NCBI RefSeq assembly: GCF_027568575.1 | Contig: NZ_JANUVP010000021.1 | DNA length: 64,000 bases | Strand: one strand, 5' to 3' | From: Caldifermentibacillus hisashii | GTDB taxonomy: Bacteria; Bacillota; Bacilli; Bacillales; Caldibacillaceae | Part shown: piece by piece, positions 18,878 through 27,962 of the stretch | Layout of the letters: each line of letters opens with the position of its first letter | How positions within the stretch are numbered: the first letter of the stretch is position 1 | Made by a program: the position numbers and the translations under genes | The notes under the pieces: model-generated | Databases searched by the model: none | The model's input: the letters and a program-made list of their open reading frames with translations, nothing else | What the model was told of the DNA's origin: nothing

Positions 18878-20992
18878 TTACGAAACTAATTCTTTTCTTT
18901 CACCGCAAACGGCTTTTTCCAATATTTCAGCCACATCGTATGTTTTTACGGTTTCTTCTACTTCTTTTGCCTTCGTTCCGTCTGATAACATTGTTAAGCA
19001 ATACGGGCAGCCGGAACTGATAATATTCGGATTTACTTTTAACGCTTGTTCGGTTCTGGCAACATTAATCCGATGACCGGTATCTTCTTCCGTCCACATG
19101 AGACCACCGCCTGCACCACAGCACATGCCTGTTTCACGGTTTCTTTCCATTTCCACCAATTTCACCCCTTTGATGGCTTTCAAAATTTCCCGCGGCGGAT
19201 CATACACTTCATTGTAACGACCGAGATAACATGAGTCATGGAAGGTAATCGTTTCATTAACTTCATAAATTGGTTTTAATTTTCCTTTTTTCACGAGATC
19301 AAACAAAATTTCGGTATGGTGGTAAACTTCAGCTTTTAAACCAAAGTCCGGATACTCATTTTTAAAAATATTGTATGCGTGCGGGTCAATCGTGATAATT
19401 TTCTTTACATCATTTTTCTCAAATTCCTCAATATTTTTTGTTGCCAGTTCTTGGAAGAGAAATTCGTTACCGAGACGACGAGCCGTATCCCCGGAATTTC
19501 TTTCTTTATTTCCTAAAATCGCAAATTTCACGCCTGCTTCATTTAGCAATCTGGCAAAGGATAGGGCAATTTTTTGGCTTCGGTTATCATAGGACCCCAT
19601 GGAACCAACCCAGAATAAGTATTCGAATTCTTCCCCTTTTTTCTTCAGTTCTTTTACCGTTGGGATTTCCACATCATCACGAAGGTCACGCCAATTTTCC
19701 CGATCTTTCTTGTTCAAGCCCCACGGATTGCCTTGTTTTTCAATATTTTGAATGGCACGCTGGGCATCAGGTTTCATTTTTCCTTCCGTTAAAACAAGAT
19801 AACGACGAAGGTCAATAATTTTATCCACATGTTCATTCATAACCGGACATTGATCTTCACAGTTCCGACAAGTTGTACAAGCCCAAATTTCTTCTTCGGT
19901 AATAATATCACCGATTAAATTTTTATCATAAATTGATGTTGCTGCCGATTCTTGTGCCCCGAGGCCTCTTGCTTGCAGTGCCAATTGATTGCCTACTGAA
20001 TTCGAAAATAGGAATCCGGGTACCCAAGGTGTTTTTGATGTGACGGCCGCTCCATAATTGGTCAAATGGTCACGCATCTTTACAATTAAGTCCATCGGCG
20101 ACAACATTTTCCCCGTACCAGTTGCCGGACACATATTGGTACAGCGCCCGCACTCAACGCATGCATATAGATCCACCAATTGGTATTGGGTGAAATCCGT
20201 TATTTTCCCGGCACCAAAGGATTCTTGTGTTTCATCTTCAAAATCAATCGGCCGGAGTTTACCGGGATTATCTAACCGATTTAAGAACACGTTAGCCGGA
20301 CCTGCAATTAAGTGCGCATGCTTGGATTGCGGTACATAAACTAAGAATGTTAGTAAAACGAGTAAGTGAATCCACCAAGCTATGTAAAATACAACAATAC
20401 TTGCTGTTTTACCAATCCAAGAAAATCCAGTAGCAATTAATGAAGCTATCGGTTCTGTCCAAGTAGGTTCATGGCCGTGCCAAATTTGCGCCATTCCGTT
20501 TCCGACTAAAACGGATATCATCAAACTTCCAATAAATATAAGAACGAGTCCGTTTTTTAGACCGCGTTTCAAACGAACCAGTTTCTCAATATACCGCCGA
20601 TAAAATGCCCAAACAACCGCAACTAAAATAATGAATGTAACAATTTCTTGGAAGAAGGTGAATCCCGGATACAATGGTCCAAAAGGCAAGTGGACGCCGG
20701 GAATTAACCCCTTCGCAATGAAATCGATGGCACCAAATTGGACAAGAATGAATCCATAGAAAAACATGACATGAATGGCACCACTTTTTTTATCTTTCAG
20801 CAATTTCTTTTGACCAAATACATAAACCCATATTTTCTGAAAGCGTTCTTTACATTTACGGTCAAATTCTTCTTTTTTCCCTAATTTAATATAGGAGAGT
20901 CTTGTTTTTATGAGATAGATAAATAAATATACCCCGTAAGCGATTACAGCAATTGTAGCAATCCAGTTAACCGCTAGCAATGATTGGCTCAT
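18878..20992 (-). CDS. fadF: Membrane iron-sulfur oxidoreductase FadF
   Basis: Probable electron acceptor link for acyl-CoA dehydrogenase/ETF to the quinone pool. It has 704 residues. The N-terminal part (about 1-245) has five or six hydrophobic segments resembling a nitrate reductase gamma-type membrane domain. Two 4Fe-4S clusters follow: CVECGRCTNMCPATGTG (about 277) and CTTCRNCEDQCP (about 375). The C-terminal half holds two CCG-type cysteine-rich repeats (HDSCYLGRYN, then GMCCGAGGG and SSGCPYC), as in HdrD-like proteins. It is the first gene of the operon, matching Bacillus subtilis ywjF/fadF beside acdA. The physiological electron route is inferred. Confidence 0.92.
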   Translation of the reverse strand: MSQSLLAVNWIATIAVIAYGVYLFIYLIKTRLSYIKLGKKEEFDRKCKERFQKIWVYVFGQKKLLKDKKSGAIHVMFFYGFILVQFGAIDFIAKGLIPGVHLPFGPLYPGFTFFQEIVTFIILVAVVWAFYRRYIEKLVRLKRGLKNGLVLIFIGSLMISVLVGNGMAQIWHGHEPTWTEPIASLIATGFSWIGKTASIVVFYIAWWIHLLVLLTFLVYVPQSKHAHLIAGPANVFLNRLDNPGKLRPIDFEDETQESFGAGKITDFTQYQLVDLYACVECGRCTNMCPATGTGKMLSPMDLIVKMRDHLTNYGAAVTSKTPWVPGFLFSNSVGNQLALQARGLGAQESAATSIYDKNLIGDIITEEEIWACTTCRNCEDQCPVMNEHVDKIIDLRRYLVLTEGKMKPDAQRAIQNIEKQGNPWGLNKKDRENWRDLRDDVEIPTVKELKKKGEEFEYLFWVGSMGSYDNRSQKIALSFARLLNEAGVKFAILGNKERNSGDTARRLGNEFLFQELATKNIEEFEKNDVKKIITIDPHAYNIFKNEYPDFGLKAEVYHHTEILFDLVKKGKLKPIYEVNETITFHDSCYLGRYNEVYDPPREILKAIKGVKLVEMERNRETGMCCGAGGGLMWTEEDTGHRINVARTEQALKVNPNIISSGCPYCLTMLSDGTKAKEVEETVKTYDVAEILEKAVCGERKELVS

Positions 20993-21067
20993 TATGTTTC
21001 CCCCTTTTTCGTAATCCCAATCCCCATGATGATTTTTTTAAACAACAGTCCTTATTCACTTACTTCT

Positions 21068-21095
21068 ATTATATAATGAATGAGCATTCAGTCAA
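21068..21095 (-). promoter_or_regulatory. fad operon promoter
   Basis: On the minus strand TTGACT (21090-21095) and TATAAT (21068-21073) are 16 bases apart, about 75 bases upstream of the fadF ATG. Confidence 0.8.
21077..21094. promoter_or_regulatory. FadR-like operator in the fad promoter
   Basis: TGAATGAGCATTCAGTCA is an imperfect palindrome (TGAATGA with TCAGTCA). From memory it fits the Bacillus FadR consensus of TGAATGA/TCATTCA half-sites. It fills the spacer and part of the -35 box, so binding would block RNA polymerase. The TetR protein encoded at 13139-13801 is the obvious candidate ligand-responsive repressor. Confidence 0.8.
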
Positions 21096-21363
21096 TAATT
21101 TTGTTTGTTTTTTTAAAAAATTATTTATACGAGCTGCTATGTAATTGACTTGTTAAGGACCAAAAAAGGTCTTTTGAGAATTTTACGCAAAAAATAGTAT
21201 GATTTTTATTTATAATACCACAATTCTTTTAGTTTTGGCATTTGTTTTTTAGGAAAACTTCTTCGGGCTCACCCTTGATTGTATAACCTAATGCGGTTTG
21301 GGGAAACTATCCTTTTAGTTCAAAAGTTCAATTTAAATTGTTCGTTACGGGAGGGTGCCCCCC

Positions 21364-22563
21364 TTGCATATAATCTTTCTGTTTTTTATCATTCCTTTCC
21401 TAGTGATTGTTTTGCTTTTTGTTGACTTTTATTTTGGAAGGAAGCAACACTTACAGAATATGCATATATACCAATTTCCAATACGCCACAGTAATATTGA
21501 TATTTTTATCAATGGGACAGAGCTTTTTAGACAAATGGTTCAAGATATGAAAACAGCCCGTCATCATATTCATGTACTGTTTTATATTTTTCGTGATGAC
21601 CCGTTTGGCAGCCTTGTTCTCGAATTAATGGAAAAAAAGGTTAATGAGGGGATTGAGGTCAGGCTTTTAATTGATTGGCTCGGAAGTTTACAATTTCCCC
21701 GTAGACGGATGAAGGAATTACGAAAGAAGGGAATTGAAATCGCCTTTTGTCATGTGCCGAGGTTCCCATTTTTTCTATATACATCCCAAAGCCGCAATCA
21801 TCGAAAAATTATTGTCATTGACGGGAAAATTGGTTTTCTTGGCGGTTTTAATATTGGTAAGGAATATGTGAACCGAGATGAAGTGTTAAATCCTTGGCGA
21901 GACTGCCATGTTCGTTTTACCGGAGAAGGTGTTCAAGATCTACAAACACAGTTTTTAACCGATTGGAAAAAGGCAACGAATGTTAAAATGAAAAAATCGA
22001 ACTATTTCCCTGTCTTACCAAAGGGGGATATCAAACATCGCTTTTATTCTTTTGAGGGCAAGGATCTTGAGGAAAAAATTTGCGAATTGTTACGATCAGC
22101 AAAACGAAAAATTGTTATCGGAACACCGTATTTTATACCGGGGAAAAAAGCCTTTTCCGAATTAAAACAATCTCTTAAAAGATGTGTAGACATTACCTTG
22201 ATTGTTCCGGAAATTAGTGATCATCCGTTTATCAAGGAAGCATCTTATCGGTATTTACGGCAACTTTTAAAACTTGGATGTAAAGTTTATCAGTACCGAA
22301 GCGGATTTTATCACGCCAAAGTTTTTATTATTGATGATGATATTTGTTCAATCGGGACAGCAAATTTTGATAAAAGAAGTTTTTATTATAATTATGAAAT
22401 GAACAGCGTTTTTTACGATCGAGAATTGGTTTTGCGCATGTTGGAAATTGCTGAAATTGATTTATTGAAATCAACCCCGCTTCATTTTCGAAAACTCGAA
22501 AGGCAAAAATTTCATGTTGTGTTAAAAGAATGGATTGCCTTTGTTCTTTCACCTTTGTTGTAA
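21364..22563 (+). CDS. clsB: Cardiolipin synthase, YwjE/ClsB-like
   Basis: Phospholipase D-superfamily enzyme, probably joining phosphatidylglycerol units into cardiolipin at the membrane. The 399 residues start with one hydrophobic anchor (about 2-24) and have two HKD motifs: SRNHRKIIVIDGKIGFLGG (His about 140) and YHAKVFIIDDDICSIGTAN (His about 314). TTG at 21364 is chosen because GGGAGG ends about 9 bases upstream. The GTG at 21355 touches that site and cannot use it. It is divergent from the fad operon as in Bacillus subtilis ywjE-ywjF. Confidence 0.9.
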   Translation: MHIIFLFFIIPFLVIVLLFVDFYFGRKQHLQNMHIYQFPIRHSNIDIFINGTELFRQMVQDMKTARHHIHVLFYIFRDDPFGSLVLELMEKKVNEGIEVRLLIDWLGSLQFPRRRMKELRKKGIEIAFCHVPRFPFFLYTSQSRNHRKIIVIDGKIGFLGGFNIGKEYVNRDEVLNPWRDCHVRFTGEGVQDLQTQFLTDWKKATNVKMKKSNYFPVLPKGDIKHRFYSFEGKDLEEKICELLRSAKRKIVIGTPYFIPGKKAFSELKQSLKRCVDITLIVPEISDHPFIKEASYRYLRQLLKLGCKVYQYRSGFYHAKVFIIDDDICSIGTANFDKRSFYYNYEMNSVFYDRELVLRMLEIAEIDLLKSTPLHFRKLERQKFHVVLKEWIAFVLSPLL

Positions 22564-22670
22564 ACAGCCCTTATTACTTGAAGCGGAATCCATAAAATAC
22601 ATCTGTAATTTTTGCTGAAAAAAGTAAATCCATTTGGTATAATTATTAAAAACTGCTGGGAGGTGGTGTC

Positions 22671-23138
22671 GTGGAAGAACTCTTGAATCAAATTTTACAC
22701 GAGGTAAAAGAAATTAAGCAGGGACAAGTCCGACTCGAAACAAGGATGGACAAGCTTGAGCAAAACCAAGAACAGTTAGTTTTAAGAATGGACAAACTTG
22801 AATCCCGGATGGACAAACTTGAATCCCGGATGGACAAGCTTGAATCCCGGATGGACAAGCTTGAATCCCGGATGGACAAGCTTGAATCCCGGATGGACAA
22901 GCTTGAACATAATCAGGAACAGTTGGCAATGAATATGAATAAGCTGGGAACCCGGATGGGCAATCTCGAAAAAAATCAAAGTGAACTTGAAGTTAAAATT
23001 AACAATCTCGGTACAGAACTTCGGAGTAACTTTAGTTATACGAACAGCAAACTGGATGAACATCGACAAGTGTTTAATATTGTCTCCGAAAAGTTTAAAA
23101 AAGTAGAGATGGACATTGACGCAATCATGAGTAGATAA
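22671..23138 (+). CDS. Coiled-coil protein with heptad repeats
   Basis: Not assignable to a functional family. The 155-residue product is almost entirely a predicted coiled coil. MDKLESR recurs in perfect heptads from about residue 43 to 83, flanked by looser MDKLE and NQEQL heptads. Leu and Met occupy the core positions, and there is no signal peptide or membrane segment. The start is GTG with GGGAGGTGG 6-9 bases upstream. The DNA shows tandem 21-bp units at 22800-22910, so heptad number can change by slippage without shifting frame. Similar hypothetical proteins with MDKLE repeats occur in many Bacillaceae. A structural or scaffold role is a guess. Confidence 0.75.
   Translation: MEELLNQILHEVKEIKQGQVRLETRMDKLEQNQEQLVLRMDKLESRMDKLESRMDKLESRMDKLESRMDKLESRMDKLEHNQEQLAMNMNKLGTRMGNLEKNQSELEVKINNLGTELRSNFSYTNSKLDEHRQVFNIVSEKFKKVEMDIDAIMSR
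22800..22910 (+). repeat. 21-bp in-frame tandem repeat
   Basis: About five near-identical copies of GAATCCCGGATGGACAAGCT(T). The period is 21 bp, exactly seven codons, and lies inside the coiled-coil gene. Confidence 0.9.
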
Positions 23139-23166
23139 TCAAATAATCCAATGTTATTTCTATTCA

Positions 23167-23190
23167 AAGGGCTCGCCCTTGTTTTTTTTT
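23167..23190 (+). terminator. Terminator of coiled-coil gene
   Basis: AAGGG-CTCG-CCCTT followed by G and nine T, 30 bases after the stop codon. Confidence 0.7.
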
Positions 23191-23259
23191 GAAAAAAAGA
23201 AGTGAAACCACATCCGGTCCCACTCCTTCAAGTTTTTTGGTATAGTCATTTTTGCTCCA

Positions 23260-24933
23260 TCACATTTTCTCCGGTGCATGAACACCAATTAAAGTTAGAG
23301 CGTTTTTCAACGTTAACTGAACGGCCTTTACTAGGGCTAACCGAGCTTTCGTCTGTTCCAAGTTATCCTGATCAAGTACCTTTACTGCATTGTAAAAACT
23401 ATGGAAGGTCGACGCCAAGTCATGAATATAATTCGTAACTCGATGTGGTGCCCGCTTTTCCGCAGCCTCAATAATGACTTGCGGGAACTCTCCTAATTTT
23501 TTTAGTACATCATATTCCTTTTCTTCAGTAATCAGTGATAAGTCTATGTTATCCGCACTGAACGAGATTCCCATTTCTTCACTTTGACGTAAAATACTGC
23601 AAATCCGAGCATGCGCATATTGAACATAATAAACCGGATTTTCATTCGATTGGGATACGGCTAAGTCCAAATCAAAATCAAGATGCGTATCCGAGCTTCT
23701 CATGGCAAAAAAGTAACGGGTTGCGTCCAAGCCGACTTCTTCCACAAGCTCCCGCATCGTGACTGCTTTTCCGGTTCTTTTACTCATTTTCATTTTTTCG
23801 CCGTTTTTATATAATTGCACCATTTGAATAATTTCTACTTCCAATGCATTACGGTCGAATCCAAGTGCTTCCATGGCTGCTTTCATCCGCGGAATATAGC
23901 CATGATGGTCGGCTCCCCAAATATTAATCACTTTAGAAAAGCCTCGTTCAAATTTATCTTTATGGTAAGCAAGGTCAGGGGTAAAATAGGTATAACTTCC
24001 GTCCGATTTCCTTAATACACGGTCTTTATCATCGCCCAGTGCCTCGGTTTTCAGCCAAATGGCACCATCCTTTTCGTAAATCTGCCCTTTTTCTTGCAAA
24101 GCCTTTAAAGCCTCGTCAATTTTTCCGTTTTTATACAAAGAAGTTTCACTGTACCAAACATCGAATTTCACACGGAAATCTTCCAAGTCCTTTTTCAACT
24201 TCTCCATTTCTTTATTCAAAGCATAGGTCCTGAAAAATTCATAACGTTCTTCTTCAGGGGCATGGACAAATTTGTCACCATATTCGTTGGCAAGACTTTT
24301 CCCGATTTCAATGATATCTTGACCGTGGTATCCGTCAGCCGGCATTTCCTTTTCTAATCCGAGTGCCTGGAAATAGCGGGCTTCAACGGACAATGCCAAG
24401 TTATGGATTTGATTCCCTGCATCATTAATGTAATATTCTCGAGTCACATCGTATCCTGCAGCAGCTAAAATATTGCATAACGAATCACCGACAGCCGCTC
24501 CCCGCGCATGCCCGAGATGGAGGTCACCGGTCGGATTAGCCGAAACAAATTCTACTTGAATTTTCTCACCTTTACCAAAATCGGACTTCCCATAATTTTC
24601 CCCTTCATGAATAATGGTCGGGATCAATTGCGTTAAATAATGATTGTCCATAAAAAAGTTAATAAATCCGGGACCGGCAATATCAATTTTTTGAACCGAT
24701 ACATTTTCCTTATTCACATGATGGATGATTTCCTCTGCAATCTGCCGCGGAGCTTTTTTGGCAATCCGTGCTAACTGCATGGCAATATTTGTTGAATAAT
24801 CACCATGTGCCTTTTCCTTTGGTTTTTCAAGAATGATAGCAGGTAATTGGTTTTCTTCGGCTAATCCCGCCCGGAGAACAGCATGTTTGATTTCTTCCTT
24901 CAGATTTTGTTGAACCTGCGATACGATGCTCAT
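23260..24933 (-). CDS. argS: Arginyl-tRNA synthetase
   Basis: Class I aminoacyl-tRNA synthetase charging tRNA-Arg. The 557 residues have the N-terminal Add-1 tRNA-contact domain, the HIGH-type signature in VEFVSANPTGDLHLGHARGAAVGD (about 128-151), and a C-terminal anticodon-binding DALR domain ending LTLIGVHAPEKM. The KMSKRTG sequence (about 370) stands in the place of the often degenerate KMSKS loop. The start overlaps the ywiB stop by 4 bases, so the two genes are translationally coupled. No T-box leader is seen upstream of ywiB. Confidence 0.97.
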   Translation of the reverse strand: MSIVSQVQQNLKEEIKHAVLRAGLAEENQLPAIILEKPKEKAHGDYSTNIAMQLARIAKKAPRQIAEEIIHHVNKENVSVQKIDIAGPGFINFFMDNHYLTQLIPTIIHEGENYGKSDFGKGEKIQVEFVSANPTGDLHLGHARGAAVGDSLCNILAAAGYDVTREYYINDAGNQIHNLALSVEARYFQALGLEKEMPADGYHGQDIIEIGKSLANEYGDKFVHAPEEERYEFFRTYALNKEMEKLKKDLEDFRVKFDVWYSETSLYKNGKIDEALKALQEKGQIYEKDGAIWLKTEALGDDKDRVLRKSDGSYTYFTPDLAYHKDKFERGFSKVINIWGADHHGYIPRMKAAMEALGFDRNALEVEIIQMVQLYKNGEKMKMSKRTGKAVTMRELVEEVGLDATRYFFAMRSSDTHLDFDLDLAVSQSNENPVYYVQYAHARICSILRQSEEMGISFSADNIDLSLITEEKEYDVLKKLGEFPQVIIEAAEKRAPHRVTNYIHDLASTFHSFYNAVKVLDQDNLEQTKARLALVKAVQLTLKNALTLIGVHAPEKM

Positions 24934-25376
24934 AATCCTTTTTCCTCCTTAAATGTAAATTGAAGTTGATATGTACCCACTTCAATTTGTTCAATAAAAA
25001 AATGATAATTTATGTTCATCTTTCCTTGTTTCATTTGTTCATCCCAATCATATTCAAGGTCTTTTGTACTTGTTTCAACTTTAAACGTACCGATATGTGT
25101 TTTATATGAACCTTTCATGACTTCATTTTCTTTAAAAAAGAGTCTCATGTTCAAAGTCCCTGTTCGTAATATTTGTATCTCAGGGACTTTGCCATCGATA
25201 TATTTGACAATCGTATGCGTTTTTCCATTTTCCCAAACTTCATCATAAATGTAATAAGAGGTCGCATTTCTTTTATAATAATGACCAAATACAATAAATT
25301 CAAAATCCTCATGATGACCATCTCGATTGATATGTATATCCAATGTAATTTTCACTGGTGTTCCAGATGTTTTCAC
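24930..25376 (-). CDS. ywiB: DUF1934 protein YwiB
   Basis: A 148-residue beta-barrel-type protein of the DUF1934/YwiB family (calycin-like fold), of unestablished function. It shows alternating beta-strand pattern and no membrane segment. The GTG start at 25376 has AAGGAT about 8 bases upstream. It forms a two-gene operon with argS, the stop and the argS ATG overlapping by 4 bases, a pairing conserved in Bacillaceae. Assignment rests on length, composition and this pairing. Confidence 0.85.
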   Translation of the reverse strand: MKTSGTPVKITLDIHINRDGHHEDFEFIVFGHYYKRNATSYYIYDEVWENGKTHTIVKYIDGKVPEIQILRTGTLNMRLFFKENEVMKGSYKTHIGTFKVETSTKDLEYDWDEQMKQGKMNINYHFFIEQIEVGTYQLQFTFKEEKGL

Positions 25377-25658
25377 ATTTCCACATCCTTAATCGGAGCC
25401 GACATACCGGTAATCTGTCCTCATCCGTTACTACTTCACAATAATATTTTATCTGTTTTACTGCATGAATTCAATCTCAACAATAATAATGACAGAGGCT
25501 TTATCCGGTATGTATGCAACCCTATTCGTTTGGCTCTGCAAATTTTCCCATTCTATTATGATCGGTTTTTGAAAAATCAGGTTTAAAGTATAAAAGGAAT
25601 TTCCATAATAATAACAGGGTATTGTGCAAGATTCTAGTGTTAAAGGGGGGTTAAATTA

Positions 25659-27728
25659 TTGGAACTGAAAACAAACCCGTATTTCCGCAAAACAGTGAAA
25701 TATATTCATCTATTATTATTGATCGGTGCATGTTCGGTTATCATCGGGTTTTTCACAATTTTTACGACATATATGATTGCAAAACTGTCAGGTCCTCCAC
25801 CGATTGAAATCCCCCAGTCTACCATTTATTATGCGGAGGACGGGACCGTTATCGGTGAATCGCATAACGGACAAAAGCGATATTGGGTAAATCTTGATGA
25901 AATCTCACCTGACTTAATTAACGCAACATTGGCGATTGAAGATCAACGCTTTTATTCCCATATTGGATTTGACCCAAAGCGGATTGCCGGCGCTTTAATT
26001 GCCGATTTCAAAGCAATGGCAAAAGTACAAGGGGCTAGTACCATCTCACAGCAATATGCCCGCAATTTGTTTTTAAGTCATGAAAAAACTTTGGTGCGAA
26101 AAATAAAAGAAGCTTTTTATACAATTCGTTTAGAAGCGAATTACTCAAAAAAAGAAATTTTAGAAGGCTATTTAAATACAATTTATTATGGTCACGGGAC
26201 TTACGGAATTGAGGCTGCCAGTCGTTATTATTTTAATAAAAATGCCAAGGATTTGAACCTGCATGAAGCTGCCTTGTTGGCCGGGATTCCAAAAGGTCCG
26301 AATAGCTTTTCACCATTTATTTCCTATGACAAAGCAAAAGCAAGACAAGAACTCATTTTATCCGAGATGGCAAAACAAGGGTTCATTTCGAATGAAGAAG
26401 CACAAAAGGCAAAAAGCGCAAACATTGATTTTGCCGGAAATCTCGGTGATAAACAAGGAACGACGGCACCCTATTTTCAAGATGTTGTTAATACGCAATT
26501 AAAATCGAAAATTGGTTTAGATGAGCGAACCATTGAACTTGGCGGATTAAAAGTTTTTACTACCTTGGATTCGAAACTGCAAAAAGTTGTGGAGGAACAA
26601 GTAAAGAAGACGATACCGAAAAATTCATTAATTCAAACAGCGGTCGTCGTGATGGAACCGAAAACCGGGTATGTTCAAGCGCTAATCGGTGGCCGTGATT
26701 ACCAGGAATCCAGCTTCAACCGGGCAACTCAAGCGATGAGACAGCCGGGCTCCACAATAAAACCGATTCTTTATTACGCCGCCCTGGAAAGAGGATTTAC
26801 ACCGGTATCGATGTTTCGCAGTGAATTAACGACATTTACTTCTGATGACGGCAGGGAGAAATATACACCGGAAAATTTCAATCACAAATATGCCGATGAT
26901 GATATTACACTTATGCAAGCACTCGCTCTATCCGATAATGTTTATGCCGTTAAAACACATCTTTTCTTAGGAATGGAAACCTTAGTTGAAACAGCGAAAA
27001 AGTTTGGGATCGAATCGGACCTTGATGAAGTTCCGTCATTGGCATTGGGAACATCCAATGTCCGGCTTATTGAAATGGCCAATGCCTATAGCTTACTTGC
27101 CAATGGAGGCAAAAGTGTCGAACCGGTGTTTATTACAAAAGTTGTGGATTCTAAAGGCAAGGTAATTTATGAGCAGGAAAAAGAAGCGGTTCAAGTACTG
27201 GATCCAGATATAACTTTTGTTATGAACCATATGTTGACCGGGATTTTTGATGAAAAACTGAATGGCTACACAAATGTAACCGGGCAAAGCATTCTCTCAA
27301 AAACAACGAAAACCTATGCCGGAAAATCCGGATCAACGAACATGGACAGTTGGATGATCGGTTTTACCCCGAAATTAGTAACCGCCGTCTGGACCGGTTA
27401 TGATCAAGGGAAATCGATTAATCGAACGGATGAAAGGCAATTTGCTAAAAATATTTGGGTTGACATAATGGAAAATGCTCTGGAGGGTAAGCCCGATCAA
27501 ATATTCAAACCGACTCCGGGAGTCATCGGGGTAAATATCAATCCGGAAACCGGCCTTCTTGCAACGAAGGATTGCCCAGTAAAGCGGTATACGTATTTTA
27601 TCAAAGGAACTGAACCGACCGAATATTGTTCGGAACCGAAAGCAAATTCCTCGGATGATGAACAACCGTTGACAAAGGATCCGGAAAAGTCACCGTGGTA
27701 CCGGAAATGGTTTAAGTGGATTGACTGA
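25659..27728 (+). CDS. pbpG: Class A penicillin-binding protein (PbpG/PBP2d-like)
   Basis: Bifunctional peptidoglycan glycosyltransferase/transpeptidase of 689 residues. One membrane anchor (about 17-41) precedes the GT51 domain, with catalytic EDQRFYSH (Glu 94) and GASTISQQYARNL (about 125). The transpeptidase domain has SxxK in GSTIK (Ser 365, Lys 368), SDN at 425-427 and KSGS at 556-559. TTG is the start, with AAAGGGGGG 8 bases upstream. Synteny with ywiB and ywhD supports PbpG, which in Bacillus subtilis contributes to spore wall synthesis under sporulation sigma factors. The sporulation role here is inference. Confidence 0.93.
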   Translation: MELKTNPYFRKTVKYIHLLLLIGACSVIIGFFTIFTTYMIAKLSGPPPIEIPQSTIYYAEDGTVIGESHNGQKRYWVNLDEISPDLINATLAIEDQRFYSHIGFDPKRIAGALIADFKAMAKVQGASTISQQYARNLFLSHEKTLVRKIKEAFYTIRLEANYSKKEILEGYLNTIYYGHGTYGIEAASRYYFNKNAKDLNLHEAALLAGIPKGPNSFSPFISYDKAKARQELILSEMAKQGFISNEEAQKAKSANIDFAGNLGDKQGTTAPYFQDVVNTQLKSKIGLDERTIELGGLKVFTTLDSKLQKVVEEQVKKTIPKNSLIQTAVVVMEPKTGYVQALIGGRDYQESSFNRATQAMRQPGSTIKPILYYAALERGFTPVSMFRSELTTFTSDDGREKYTPENFNHKYADDDITLMQALALSDNVYAVKTHLFLGMETLVETAKKFGIESDLDEVPSLALGTSNVRLIEMANAYSLLANGGKSVEPVFITKVVDSKGKVIYEQEKEAVQVLDPDITFVMNHMLTGIFDEKLNGYTNVTGQSILSKTTKTYAGKSGSTNMDSWMIGFTPKLVTAVWTGYDQGKSINRTDERQFAKNIWVDIMENALEGKPDQIFKPTPGVIGVNINPETGLLATKDCPVKRYTYFIKGTEPTEYCSEPKANSSDDEQPLTKDPEKSPWYRKWFKWID

Positions 27729-27840
27729 CTTTCCTGATTTATTTAGGACGGATGCACGGGAAGTCAATTTATCATATTCGCGGCCAACTAGTTAATTTCG
27801 CTATATTTTCATTTCATCCCATCATAACGGGAAAGTAAGA

Positions 27841-27914
27841 CCCCACCTCAAGATTCTGAGTTTAAAAAGAAGGTAGGTGGGGGATAAAAAAAACTCCATT
27901 AATGGAAGTTTCAT
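27841..27914 (-). repeat. CCCCACCT stem-loop element, copy 1
   Basis: The outer arms CCCCACCT and AGGTGGGG enclose about 30 bases containing TAAAC and AGAATCTT blocks (minus strand), followed by a GAAACTTCC-containing tail. It matches 57752-57863 in order and sequence. It lies between pbpG and a strong terminator. Confidence 0.6.
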
Positions 27915-27922
27915 TTTATACG

Positions 27923-27960
27923 AAAAACTCCTTACCACTTATTGCCGGCAAGGAGTTTTT
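27923..27960. terminator. Bidirectional terminator pbpG / ywhD
   Basis: AAAAACTCCTT and AAGGAGTTTTT flank a 16-base loop directly after the ywhD stop codon. T runs exist in both directions. Confidence 0.85.
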
Positions 27961-27962
27961 CA

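Larger units (their letters stand above)
20993..21363. other. Divergent promoter region fadF / clsB
   Basis: 371 bases between divergently transcribed genes. The fadF promoter with its operator lies at 21068-21095. The clsB side is AT-rich with no clear -35/-10 pair. Confidence 0.55.

Noticed and set aside
22688..23069. Minus-strand repeat proteins opposite the coiled-coil gene
   Set aside because: They mirror the 21-bp repeat; the plus frame has the start, ribosome site and terminator.
25377..25658. T-box leader for argS
   Set aside because: No specifier stem, T-box sequence or antiterminator was found upstream of ywiB-argS.
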